Below are positions 33,086-43,970 of a DNA stretch of 64,000 bases, one piece after another; within the stretch, counting starts at the first letter, position 1; each line of letters starts with the position of its first letter. A program made the translations under genes and the position numbers. The DNA is from Lepidodermella squamata. Taxonomy: Eukaryota; Gastrotricha. Location: contig JBLDXI010000020.1 in the NCBI GenBank assembly GCA_047495785.1, positions 1,860,001 to 1,924,000 on the forward strand. The letters are read 5' to 3'. Below the pieces are notes generated by a model, which was not told where the DNA came from, made no database searches, and saw only the letters and a list, made by a program, of their open reading frames with translations.

Positions 33086-36000
33086 ATGAGCAACTTCTTC
33101 GAATGTAAGTCATGTGTCATGTTATAATAATAACCTCCTATCTAGTGCATCTTATTATCGCGTAAAAAAATCTACATTATTTTTCTGTTTTTTTTTTAAC
33201 CAGCTTTGAGTAAGATTGTCTCTGAGCTAAACGCGGCCCTGTCGCAAGTTGCGAATCAAACAACCCTAGACGCGACAACAAGTGTCCCGGACTCTACCAC
33301 TGGCTATACCAGTACCCTTCTCGACCCGTCAAATGCGGTCGTAATACCTTCGCTACTACTGTCATCGAACAACAAATCGCCCCGTTATTTCGCCCCGAAC
33401 CACCAAATCACAGACCTATTCATGACAACGCAGCCTATGCCGTACTTTGAGCCGCGGTTCGTTCTGGTCACCAGCCACAACTACACGCCGTTGAATGACT
33501 CATCGTCGGCCTATGTCTTTCAACAGCAGCCGGAGTCTATTGTCGAGAATTTGCTGCGGATGTTGGTACCTAGCGACATGGGCCTGTTCGAAATCATCGT
33601 TCATCTCCTACTTCTGGTCATGTGCCTCGTTATCGGCGGTATCACCGTCTTCCTTAACGCCGTTGTTCTGCGATGTTTCGCGAAGGAACCGAGTGTTAGA
33701 ACGCCGTCGAATTATTTTATCATGTCCCTAGCTACCACGGACCTATCGATCGGGCTGTTATCGCTGCCGGTTTATACCATGTATTTGATATTGGAGGAAA
33801 AATGGCCGTTTGGGGCGGTTTTCTGCGATGTCTGGCTTGTTATAGACTACACGCTTTGCCTCGTTTCGCAATACACCGTTTTTGCAATAACCGTAGACAG
33901 GTAATTTATAAGAAAAACGGATTGAAAAAACCTCGACTATGAACTATTTGATGAGTTCAATTAATTAGGTAATTTTTAGGAATTTTAGGAAAATCGGGTA
34001 TTTAAGAATTTATTATTGGATCCGGGATATAGCGAAATCATTACCAAATTATTGAAGTACCAAACATCATTGAATTTCGTACCAAATTATTCTAATCAGT
34101 TCAAAACCCCATTTTTGAGACCCAGCCTTCAACCCTAACCTAACCCTAACCCTAACCCTAACCCTCACCAGTTAAATAACGATTAAAATGGTTAGGTATT
34201 AAATTAAATGAAATTAGTTACTGGTGTAAGATTTTCCCTTGGATCCTATAGGGTTTTTATTCTAGCTACATGGTGCCCTAAGCTACGCAGAAAATTTATC
34301 GATGTTGGGTTCCAAGACGGCTGATATCGGGAAAATCACTGATTTGTAAAATCGATACTTGGAATCAATATCGACTCTATAGGATGAAGTATAATTCGAA
34401 AATTGACCGCTCATAGCGCGAAATACGCGTAATATGAAGGTCGATCGGATAGGCATGATAACAAAAAATTTGGGATTCCAGTGAAGACTAGAAATTCGAA
34501 AAACCATATTTAGGGAAAATCTAGTGCTGGAGTCTCAAATTTAGCGCTGGAACCTTAAATTTAGGGTGCGCCCTTGACACACCCAAGAAAAAATCCAAAT
34601 AAATTCCGTAAAATTCTGCGCGAATTCTCTGGTCATTGCTCTGAGAATTTGGTTTAGTCATGAGTCATGATTTAATAAAACAAAATTGGATAAATTGAAC
34701 CTTTGTATAGTTGGAGTTTGGCTCCAATTTTAATTTTTTTGAGAAATTTTAATAAATTTTAATTTTAATTTTAAAATATATGGAGACCTCCGAGAAACTA
34801 GTTTAGGAAGGCTAAGTCATCTTACGCTAATCAGGAATTTTTTCATAACTTTTTTGACGCTCCATTTTGAATAAATTTGAAGCATTTTTCGAATGTTTTT
34901 GTTGAATTTAATCCGCTTCATTTTTCCCCAAGATTCTTTTCTGTGCGGTTTCCGGCAAAATACCACCGATGGCTGACCCAAAGCCGAGCTGGCTGGGCCA
35001 TCGCCGCGATATGGCTGCTATCGGCCGTTGTTTTCGGCTCAACAATCGTCGGCTGGCAATTTTTCGTCGGCGAACGCACCGTCCCGCCCGATCAGTGCTA
35101 CGTGCAATTCATCAGCAGTGCCTTCTTCAACATGATATTCGTTATAGGCTACTTTTGGAGCACCCTAGTTGTCATCGTCATTCTGTACGTTCAAATCGTG
35201 GTCATTGTATGGCGACGGTCGCAACGAACGCGACGAATCGCTGAATCTACCATGAAATCGTTACGCTCGAGTGGCGTTAGGGAAGATTCAACCAACGGAA
35301 CCCCCAGCCATTTCAGCACATTACTAGCCCCGACAGTCGACTGCGACGAGCCTAGTGCTATTAGCGAGGCGAATTTGACAGCGGAACCCGCAAAAAATCA
35401 GTCGTTTTTTTCCAGAATTTTCGAGCGAATTCTTCGAAAGCTTGGACGGAAAACTAAGGGGAAGCACGAAAACGGAGGGGTAAATGTCAATGTGAGCAGC
35501 CCGAATTCAGCTGAGGGTGGTTTGCTGCTTCGAACCACCTGGGACGCGAATGGCACAATCACGACATCGACGTCAACATCAAATTCGAGCCGAAATGGGA
35601 AAAAAGTAGGGCAATCGATTTTTTCATATTTATTTTTATCGATTTTTTGAAATTAAGGCTCGACCTGTTGCAATTCACGATGCCGAGGATTTGACGCCAG
35701 CTAAGCGTATGTCGACCTTGTCGCCTAATAATGGCACCGCTAGTAGCCAAGCTACGACACGGGATACAGATAGCGAGGACGAAGAGGACCATGCTGACGA
35801 AGTGAAAGACACTGTAGCTGATCTCGACAGCCCTGCTCATGATGCAAATAAGGAAAATGACGGCCATACGAGGGTCATTCATTCCGCAGTCGATATTCTT
35901 GCCGCTGATACTGCTCGAGCTGGTTACAGGTCAGTCAGAGTGAAAAAGTGGTGCTTGTTGACGTCACTAGCCATTATTACCACGTTGTTGCGCACAATTA

Positions 36001-36634
36001 GGTCATTCGTTTAATATGACCTATTTTCGAATGACTTTGACCCCATTTTGTATTTAGGTCATCAGTGCACTGTTATAATTATTGTTTGCTTTTGTTTTTA
36101 TTTTATTTTATCATTATCGACACTGCTTTAAACTGCGCACCCGTTTTGGCTTTGGTTGTTGTTTCAACTTCACTTGACGATGAAATTAAAAGACTTGCTT
36201 CGATTATGAATGTCAGCAGCCGGCCGTCGGATATCTGCAAGCAGATGCTGAACTACCGGCACGTGCGCGACAAGCACATGCGCCGCACTTTCATCATGGT
36301 TTCGCTCATTCTCGGCATCTTCGTGCTCACCTGGTCGCCGTTTCACATTCTCGCCATCGTCAAGGGCTTCTGCAACGACTGCGTGCCCAAGTCGCTATAC
36401 AACCTCACATATTGGTTCTGCTACCTGAACAGTCCAATTAGTAAGTTTAAAAAATGTGGGAAAAATCCGAAATAATTTTTAACAAATTTTTCAGACCCAA
36501 TTTGCTACGCCTTGCTGAACAAGAAGATTCGCGATGCATTCTACCGTGTTCTCCACCTAAATGTTGGCAAAAAGACGAGAACACTCTCGGCATTGGTCGT
36601 CTCGAAAAGTCAATCAAATAGTCAAGAAAAATGA
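33086..36634 (+). CDS. gar: Muscarinic-type acetylcholine receptor, G-protein coupled (6 exons)
   Basis: Exons 33086..33104, 33204..33900, 34933..35605, 35658..35929, 36193..36440 and 36495..36634 give 682 residues. It is a seven-pass receptor coupling acetylcholine to G proteins. Supporting motifs are the amine-binding Asp with Tyr (D221-Y222 in TM3), Asp-Arg-Phe at the end of TM3 (D238-R239-F240), and WQFFVGERTVPPDQCYVQF in TM4/loop 2, very close to the muscarinic WQYFVGKRTVPPGEC block. A long, acidic third loop follows, then FVLTWSPFHIL in TM6, and YWFCYLNSPINPICYALLN with NPxxY in TM7. The third loop is typical in length. The TM6 position normally held by Asn (6.52) is His, which hints at altered antagonist binding. 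The start of exon 5 is the least certain junction (AG at 36192 chosen for phase). The N-terminus is long and glycosylation-rich. Confidence 0.87.
34131..34166. repeat. Interstitial telomere-like (CCCTAA)n tract
   Basis: About six CCCTAA/CCTAA units inside intron 2 of the muscarinic-type receptor gene. On the complementary strand it reads TTAGGG. Confidence 0.9.
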
Positions 36635-38318
36635 TATCTGATTCTCAGATTTCTGTTATACGTGTACCTACAGCAGTGCAACTTTTAATCAAATTAAAAG
36701 ATTATTATTCGCGAATTTCATTTGATAAATTTAGCTTTATTTTTTTTTATAAAAAATATGAGAGAAAAAATTGACGTCACCACGTGCAATCAGGTATTTC
36801 GCCAGAGGACTTTTTTTAAGCTGGCTCTTTCTTCAGTCAGATACATTTTTTTATATAGCTTGCGAGTAATGTACATTCATCCTTTTTTCACTACGATGTC
36901 TGAACTTTTGATAGTCAGTTGATGCCGCTTTTTTCAAATCTTCATGTATAATAATTGCATTGTCTGTTCAAAAGTGCCTGAATTCTTACAAAACGATACA
37001 AGGCACAGATTACGTTGTAAAAATATGATAATATTTGAAGACGCTTTCTTATGCCGAAATTGAAATAAAATTTGAATTCTTCATTGGAGTGAATTTTGTT
37101 TGAGCGAACTTCATTCGGAATACCGGTTCATTATTTTCGAAAAATCTCTAATATTTCAAAATATTCTCTAAAATTTCAAAAACGAAGTGCCTATTATTTG
37201 TACATAATTATGTGGTACCTATATTTTGACTATTTGCGCATAATTTTTAAAAGTGAACATAGTTATTTCACGAATTTTTTGGGTTTTCCTGGTGTTAGGG
37301 TTAGGTTCAGGGTTAGGGCTGGGGTCGGGTTTAGTTTTGAAAAAAATTATGTAAAAATGGTTAAAATATACCACATAATTATGTACAAATGGGGCACCCT
37401 TTCAAACAAATTTCTAAAAAATTCAAAAAATTCAAAAAATTCTCCCGCGCAATTTAGATAAAATAAAAAGTTATGTCATTTCCTTAGTTTTTGGGGATGA
37501 TGCTGGTATTATGAATTCTTAGACTTGGACTACCCGATTTGAATAAAAAAATGAAAAATATGGCTTACATGAACAAATCCCAATATATTTTTTAATTGAA
37601 TCGTCCGTCAGGTCCAATTATTAGGCGACATCTTCTATCAAGAAAAGTTGAGATCATAAAGTCAGTAAAGGAATATGTTGAATGAATGTTACAACTTTTA
37701 TATATCACGACAATGATGAGAAATTGTTGAACAAATAGAGAAAGAAATAAGCGTGGGTTTGTTTTCCCGAAATCCGTCGCCCAGATATATTCTGTCTCGG
37801 CAAACATTATATGCCTGCACCTGATAGAGGTAGAAATGCTATTAAAACATACGCTTGCCTCTGTGTCGTGAATGAGGGGCTTTTTTCACCATGATCAATT
37901 TCATTAAATTTAGCGCAGCGCATCGGTCATTCGATTGACGCCAACGAAGCGTGTGGTCATCCATCATGAGCCGCGTGATTCGACCTACGACGATGTGTTT
38001 ATTAGGTATATAAGCCGCGACATGTCTACGGTGAGTAATCCAATCGAAGCCAAATCAGCCGAATAGAGGGGGTGCTATAGGTGTGGATGCCCTCACGAGC
38101 AATTGTCATTCTCCTTTTCTCTCAAGGTTTTTTTGCGATTTAGGTCATGACACTTCTTCACTAATAAAGTTTCCAATTTACGTAAAAACCCGGACGTAGA
38201 CGGGATTGCACTTGTTAAGCTTCGAAAAATGCCCCGAGTATTGAACTAAGCCCTAAATCCGCCGATATTTACATAACAACAATTCATTATAGATATTTAA
38301 CTTGTAACGAATCGAGCG
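36635..38318. other. Intergenic with a MITE; no gene supported
   Basis: AT-rich 1.7-kb spacer. AATAAAA at about 37064 could end the receptor transcript. A 211-bp inverted-repeat element occupies 37187-37397. GTATATAAG lies at 38007-38015, about 300 bases before the next ATG. A GTGAGT at 38030 and TTATAG at 38287-38292 could bound a leader intron of the 38319 gene. Confidence 0.45.
37187..37397. mobile_element. MITE-like element containing telomere-like repeats
   Basis: The ends ATTTGTACATAATTATGTGG (left, from about 37195) and its reverse complement (right, to about 37390) are perfectly matched over about 22 bases, and the match extends outward imperfectly with GTGCC/GGCAC. The element is about 211 bases and non-coding. 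Its interior holds a GTTAGGGTTAGG..GGGTTAGGG tract at 37294-37318. Confidence 0.75.
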
Positions 38319-38751
38319 ATGAATCATCTTCTGAGCGCAGTCTTTCTGATGACCCTTGCGATTTGCATCAACGCGGAAGTTGAAGCACAGGTAGATCAAG
38401 TTCCGGAGGTTACAGCTGGCTCGATCAATCCGCAGCCTAGTATGGGAGCCAACTACATTTCAAGCGTTGATGACGTCGATTCATTGCTGGCCAATGACAT
38501 CTCCGCATTGTCAGACGCAAATCTCGAGGCTCTGCTCGCCATGGTTGAGTTGAACATTAAAAAGCTGAGTATGCAACAGTGCAATCAATGCTTCACGGTA
38601 ATTTTCATTCCTAACTTGATAGGCCTTTCCTAATGTGATTATGTTTACTTGTTAGGTTGGAAGCAAGATGATGCAGCGATGCGTTGGTATGAAATCAAGG
38701 TTGCGGAAGAACTACATCAAAAAGTTTTGCCCTAAAATGAATGTCGATTAA
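38319..38751 (+). CDS. Secreted four-cysteine protein, intron-containing subfamily (member 1)
   Basis: Exons 38319..38597 and 38656..38751 (58-base intron, phase 0) give 124 residues. The signal peptide is MNHLLSAVFLMTLAICINA. The prodomain-like middle is acidic (SSVDDVDSLLANDISALSD). The cysteine frame is CNQCF-x9-C-x15-C, with a basic tail (RLRKNYIKKFC). The intron falls two codons after the second cysteine, separating the first Cys pair from the second. AATAAATG at about 38878 is a plausible polyadenylation signal. The family is unrecognised. Confidence 0.75.
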
Positions 38752-38979
38752 GTTGAATATTTTTACAATTTTAAGTGCATGATTGAGTGTAGTCGTGACA
38801 ATTAATCAGTATAATTTGATAGATTTAGAAATGTCCAGCCTGGTGCTGTTATCTGGAACCTTCCCTTTTCACGCCTAATAAATGTTGACACATGAGTCCC
38901 TGAGACTGAGTCATCCATGTGATTTCAACGAATAAAAGCGCAACTTTTGAGTAAAACGTTTTTCCGATCTAAATTCCTA

Positions 38980-40485
38980 ATGGAAAATCTGAAAGGAACT
39001 AGATGCGTGGTCTGCAGCAAACCTAACGACAAAGTGCGATGTGGAGTTTTTGCCTGCGAAGCTTGCAAGGTTAGTAGATTTTACGTGAATTCCATCGTTT
39101 CTTATTTCCGTTTATCACAGAAATTCTTCGTAAGAAATACTGAGGAAGCCTTCAACTTGAAATGCTTCACAGGCCTTGGAAACTGTCAGATCATATCGCA
39201 GCAAGGGAAAGCACCATGCACCAAATGCCGATACGTCAAATGCTTGGAGGTTGGGATGCAGGTGAAAGGAAGTCCTAACGCTGGATTGGCCCTTCCAGCG
39301 ACATTACCCGAAAGCATTTTGCTGCCAGCTACCCGCCCAGTATTCCCTCATCAAGATTCCGTACCCAGCATAATTCAAGGGCCAGAAATGCATGATGCGA
39401 TGATGTTGGAAAACGTCCTTCAAAGCATTATGAACTCTCATCGATCGTTGACGGGGTTGGAATCCGTGAGTTTGCCCGTATAATCAGTCTTTCGTTGTGG
39501 ATATTTGCTGATTTCAGCTCCCGATGTCATCAAATGTTCCAACCAGTGATAGCAGCCATATTTACTGGCAAACATGCATGAAGCACTTTAATGGTAAAAT
39601 TTCCACCTTAATTTTGCTCGCTGCCCTAATTTCAGCTTTAGTCATGTCCTCCATTGTGGTTTCTTACATCAAGCAACTTCCCGGGTTTCTAATGCTGCCA
39701 ATGACAGATCGGTGTCAGATGTTTGGGAAAGCCATGATTCCTATTGCTGTAGTAAGACTTTCCGCAGCAGCTGCTGCGCTAACAGGAACCGGTGCTAGAC
39801 CGCCAACTTTTCCTTTCTTCGGCGTGAACGATGTCAATATGGGCGAGCTGCTGTTTCACTTTCCATTTTTGATTGTAAGTTTGTTCATGGCGAATTTTCC
39901 CGTTAATAACTTCCCTTTAGCAATCTCTTAAAAAATTTCAGGAGGTAGCGAATGTTTTGTCTTCGTGGCAGCCGACAACAGCCGAATTAGCGCTTTTAGA
40001 GGCGTGCTTATTCTATCAAGGTAAAGCTGACATATTTCGCATTGTGGGGTAATAAGTCGGTCACTGTCAATTATAGCGGGACTGTTCAGTTCGGTGAAAA
40101 TCGATCAAGTGTCGTTAATTCAGGAGGCGAACAAGTGGATTGAGGACTGCTTGGGTGCATTCCTGTCATCTATGACTCAGGATAGTTGTGTCATCCGGCA
40201 AAGAGTACGTTACCCATAATTCATATAAAATCTCCATAAACGATATGACGAACACAGAGCGCTTATTTTCGAGCTGTACTTGACTTGGTGAGATTCGCTG
40301 CGGAAAGTCATGGCGACACAATGATGCGCTTCAGGATGGCAAGGCCTGATCATTTCGACCAAGATCAACATCGAGTGTACTCTGAAATGATAAAGATGCT
40401 AAGTAGCAGCAATCCATCTATTGCTTCATCATTGGAAAAATCGCCATTCAGCAGTCCTTCCCCATTATTCGATATATCTGAATGA
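38980..40485 (+). CDS. Nuclear hormone receptor, divergent nematode-type (7 exons)
   Basis: Exons 38980..39069, 39121..39465, 39518..39593, 39636..39874, 39942..40020, 40077..40204 and 40258..40485 join in frame to 394 residues. It is a ligand-regulated transcription factor. The DNA-binding domain begins at residue 9: first zinc module C-x2-C-x13-C-x2-C (CVVC to CEAC, P-box CEACKKFF), second module ending PCTKCRYVKCLEVGM. A phase-0 intron splits the P-box helix. The ligand-binding domain shows YIKQLPGFLMLPMTDRCQMF, close to the usual W-x-K-x2-P-x-F-x2-L-x3-D pattern, and an Ala-rich helix (SAAAAAL). The second zinc module has C-x6-C where C-x5-C is usual. It lies inside the secreted-protein array in the same orientation, 228 bases after the preceding gene. 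Confidence 0.82.
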
Positions 40486-41351
40486 TTGAAATAATGAATT
40501 TTAGCATACCCGAGTGCTTTCAAACGAAAGCTGAACATTTTCTAGTCGAGTAAACTCACAGATGTTATGAGAAAAGAAAATTTGTTTTCAATTAAACAAC
40601 GGCGCATTTTATGGATAATTAACCTCTAACATTATCCGTCGAGACTAGTGCGGTACTGAGAAGTATCAGCTTGTTTACTGTCCCAATAAATAGGGAAACA
40701 TTGATCCCCAGAAAAATCAAAAACTTGTTTACCAGAAGATAATGCTAGAAGAGCAGGTAGCTGAAAAACGTTCAACGCGCTCATCACCCGCATTGTCACG
40801 TATTCGAGGGTTAAATTTCTTTCAAACTTGAAACCCAATATGGATGTTTACGAAGATACGTGTTTGCTACTCACAGTAAAATTCGAACTTCATGTGTTGC
40901 GCCTTCGGACGTTCTTGATTTCACCTATCAGGCCCCGGACTTTTTTCATGTAATTCGACAGGATTCTCCTTTGAATAGTCAGAGCAAGAGCATGTTGTGA
41001 TCTGCTTGGGATGCTCTTTCGCCGTGCGTGCGTGGGAAAAGTATACGTAGTTCAAATGGGTCGTAGATTGATGCCTGGGCGTTCATATAAATTCGCGAGA
41101 GAGAGTGATCAGGTTTTCAACAATTTTCAACTCGAGATTCATTCTCTAACATGATGCGTTTCTATACTTAGGCACGGTCTTAATTTTTAGCCCAATTTCG
41201 ATTAGGACAACTCGGATTACTCGGTAGAATGCGTTTTTTACAACTACAGCAATGGCCGTTAATTGAAGCGGAAGCTTACTCCCACACATTCAATTTCTGC
41301 CTCAGAGTCATGCCTTTTTTAATTTTAGAAAATTCAGAAGATTTTTAAAAG
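40486..41351. other. Intergenic, no gene supported
   Basis: No coding frame with support. CATATAAATTCG at about 41082-41093 is a TATA-like element 260 bases before the next gene, possibly with a leader intron whose acceptor is AATTTTAG at about 41323-41330. Confidence 0.4.
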
Positions 41352-41732
41352 ATGAAGTACCTCCTAATGATTATCCTGTCTAGCCTACTAGTATGCAATA
41401 TTTTCGCTAGTCCCATTGACCGGACGAGTGGCGACTTTTTCGACGATGATCTCGATGCTATTGATGAGACCATGGGCTATGACAACTACGAAGATATTGA
41501 TGATAACCAGCTCTCCGATCTGATTGATCTGCTAAACACCAAAATCGAAGATTTAGGCGAAAAGCAGTGCAGACGATGCTTTAAGGTAACATCTTTTATT
41601 CGTAATTAAAAAATGTCTCTTACGTCATCTCTCATTCATCAGTTTAACCCCGCCATAGAAGCAACATGTTTGGAGCTTCATGGCTCTCAGCGAGCTAATT
41701 ATCTGACGGATAACTGTGGCAAGGAGAAGTAG
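41352..41732 (+). CDS. Secreted four-cysteine protein, intron-containing subfamily (member 2)
   Basis: Exons 41352..41585 and 41643..41732 (57-base phase-0 intron) give 107 residues. Signal peptide MKYLLMIILSSLLVCNIFA. The mature N-terminus is very acidic (DFFDDDLDAIDE), the most Asp-rich of the set. The cysteine frame is CRRCF-x9-C-x15-C with an NYLTDNC ending. GAATAAAA at about 41780 is a likely polyadenylation signal. The acidic stretch before a basic CRRC may act as an intramolecular mask or prodomain, but that is inference. Confidence 0.75.
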
Positions 41733-42133
41733 GAGTGAGCGGCTATAACATTGATGTGTTTAGTTTCTAACGTCTACGTGGAATAAAATAACACTGCTAT
41801 CAGTATTTGCAAACTTCAATGATTTGAAAATATTTCTATAGATCATCTAGGCAGGCGTTATAATTTGATTAAACGGAAGCGGACTTGGAGCCATCGTCAT
41901 CGATTAAGTATCTATCACCTGATTGCGAAGGCGATAAAATTATCCGTATGACCAAGCAAGTGTTTGTCACGCTACAGGAAACAAGGCGAAACTGACGATA
42001 ATTTAATATGTCACAATGATAAGACAGATAAATAAATACTAGCAGACATCAAGGTATCACAGTTCCGCTTCATATATCAAATCTCACATTACTTGAGCGA
42101 AATTGAAATCTTATTTACTGCATAAACTCGGAA

Positions 42134-42525
42134 ATGCTACGCATCCTTTTACCCCTGCTCATCTGCTCGAGTTTGAGTCTGGTAACGGCACAGTATTCAA
42201 ATGCCCTGCCGGAACAAGTGAACAATTCTGGTGCTCTGCAGATTCATATCAAAGGAAGCTTGGCCGCCCTGAGTGAAAATGACCTCGAGGACTTCTTCTT
42301 CTTCGTGCAACAGCGCTTAAACAACTTGACTGCATCCGAATGTGCCTCGTGCTTCAAGGTAACACAGATCCTAGATAAATTTTGATCTAAACTGTTTAAA
42401 TTCTATGCTAACAGGCGAACAAGAACAAGCAACAACTGTGCCAGTCGCTGACAAGCATCAAACGGGCTCAATTTATTGCGAACAACTGTCCGAATCGTCG
42501 AGGCAAAAATTTTGGAGAAGCTTAA
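42134..42525 (+). CDS. Secreted four-cysteine protein, intron-containing subfamily (member 3)
   Basis: Exons 42134..42358 and 42415..42525 (56-base phase-0 intron) give 111 residues. Signal peptide MLRILLPLLICSSLSLVTA. The cysteine frame is CASCF-x9-C-x15-C. Before the frame lies an amphipathic helix (SENDLEDFFFFVQQRLNNLT) similar in position to those of its neighbours (for example SDSELQRFLDFVEERYNMLT at 43556). A basic tail of about 11 residues follows the last Cys. AATAAAGG at about 42684. Confidence 0.75.
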
Positions 42526-43555
42526 CTTTCACCGTCTGAATTCTTAGCAGCACGATGTAGTTATCACTTATTATCACATGGGTATATGTTATGATCTAGC
42601 GTTGTGTTTCGATGGAACTAACATGAAATGAGAAATTTGAACGATAGTTGATCTATTTAGATTTAAAAAACCAAACATTTTATGAATAAAGGAGGCAGGA
42701 ACCGCTGTTAGTTAAATTCTCTTGTGCTTGAATTTTATGCGATCAATTGATCATACCCATCATTCTACGAAAAGCGGTGTCTTACGCCGAAATAGGCAAA
42801 GGAAATATATGAATGCTAATAAGATATGCTACAAGGAGTCTAATGAACCTTCAATTTCTCACCCATAAACCATTCCTAATCATGAAAGACAAATTACAGC
42901 ATTCACCTCGCCGATTGTCTTCCTTTTTCAAATATCAAATTTAAACTTCGAGTTGGCATCCATAAATTGCACATATTCGTAATAAATTCAGTAAGGACAA
43001 GGTCGAAATCGAACTTCCTCTTAAAAGTTGACCTTATTTGTTAGTCATGCACTTTCTTTGAAAGTGAAACCAGGGATCCGTACGTTCCCCGTTTCCGCGA
43101 AAATGTCCAACTTCCATGAGTATCATTCCGATCACGCATTCATGAACGAGCTGATTCAGAGAACTTCGTTCTGCTATCAATGATTTTGCCCAAGTATGCA
43201 GTGCTACGCCTACGGATAATTAGAGTCACACTATTAATTAGTTACGTTCTTCAACTCGATGCTCTCGATAGATTTGAGCAACTGACCTGAGCTGAGTTCG
43301 CGGGCATAAAGTGATCCAGCCTAAGATGGTCATATCTAATTGTCTTGGGTCTGATGAACATGAACGTCACGCGGTATCATGAAAATCAAACGCTGTGGCC
43401 TTAAAATTGTCAATCCCAATCAATCTCGTCACCACGCGCTTGGCTATCCAATCCATATAAATAGTAGGTATTTGCGAAAGCTGAACAGCTAAAAATCCGC
43501 ATTCTTTAACAAAATAAATTATACAGGAAATTGATTTTCCTTTTCACACAAGAGA
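42526..43555. promoter_or_regulatory. Intergenic spacer with TATA element
   Basis: No gene is supported. CATATAAATAG at 43454-43464 is a TATA box about 95 bases before the 43556 start. A T-rich acceptor-like TTTTCACACAAG lies immediately before that ATG. Confidence 0.4.
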
Positions 43556-43970
43556 ATGCAACGACGACTCTCCTTTATCATGTCAGTAGCTGTAATGTTG
43601 CCAACCTTCATCGCCGCTAATCCACTGGCTGGAAACATTCTTCTTGAAGTTGCCCCTGACGCCAATAATGGGAGTAGCCCTAAAGCCGATCAAGCCGATT
43701 CTGAAGTGCTGACACTTTCACAAATTGAACAGGAGCTCGAGCCACTGTCTGACAGTGAGTTGCAGCGATTTCTCGACTTCGTTGAAGAGCGATACAATAT
43801 GCTGACAACTGAGGAGTGCAATAAGTGCTTTGGGGTAGGTTGCTTCATTCGCTGTATTCCTTTTTTATTTTGTTGTTTTTGATAAGGTTGGATCATTGCA
43901 AGCTCAGGAATGCCTCATGCTGCCACCTGATGAGAGATCGCCGATCATCCGCAGTTATTGCAGGCCCTAA
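43556..43970 (+). CDS. Secreted four-cysteine protein, intron-containing subfamily (member 4)
   Basis: Exons 43556..43834 and 43887..43970 (52-base phase-0 intron) give 120 residues. Signal peptide with basic n-region (MQRRLSFIMSVAVMLPTFIA). The mature region is acidic, with the helix DSELQRFLDFVEERYNMLT preceding CNKCF-x9-C-x15-C. The second exon begins VGS, as in the 38319 gene. AATAAACC at about 44012. No family match was recognised. Confidence 0.75.
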
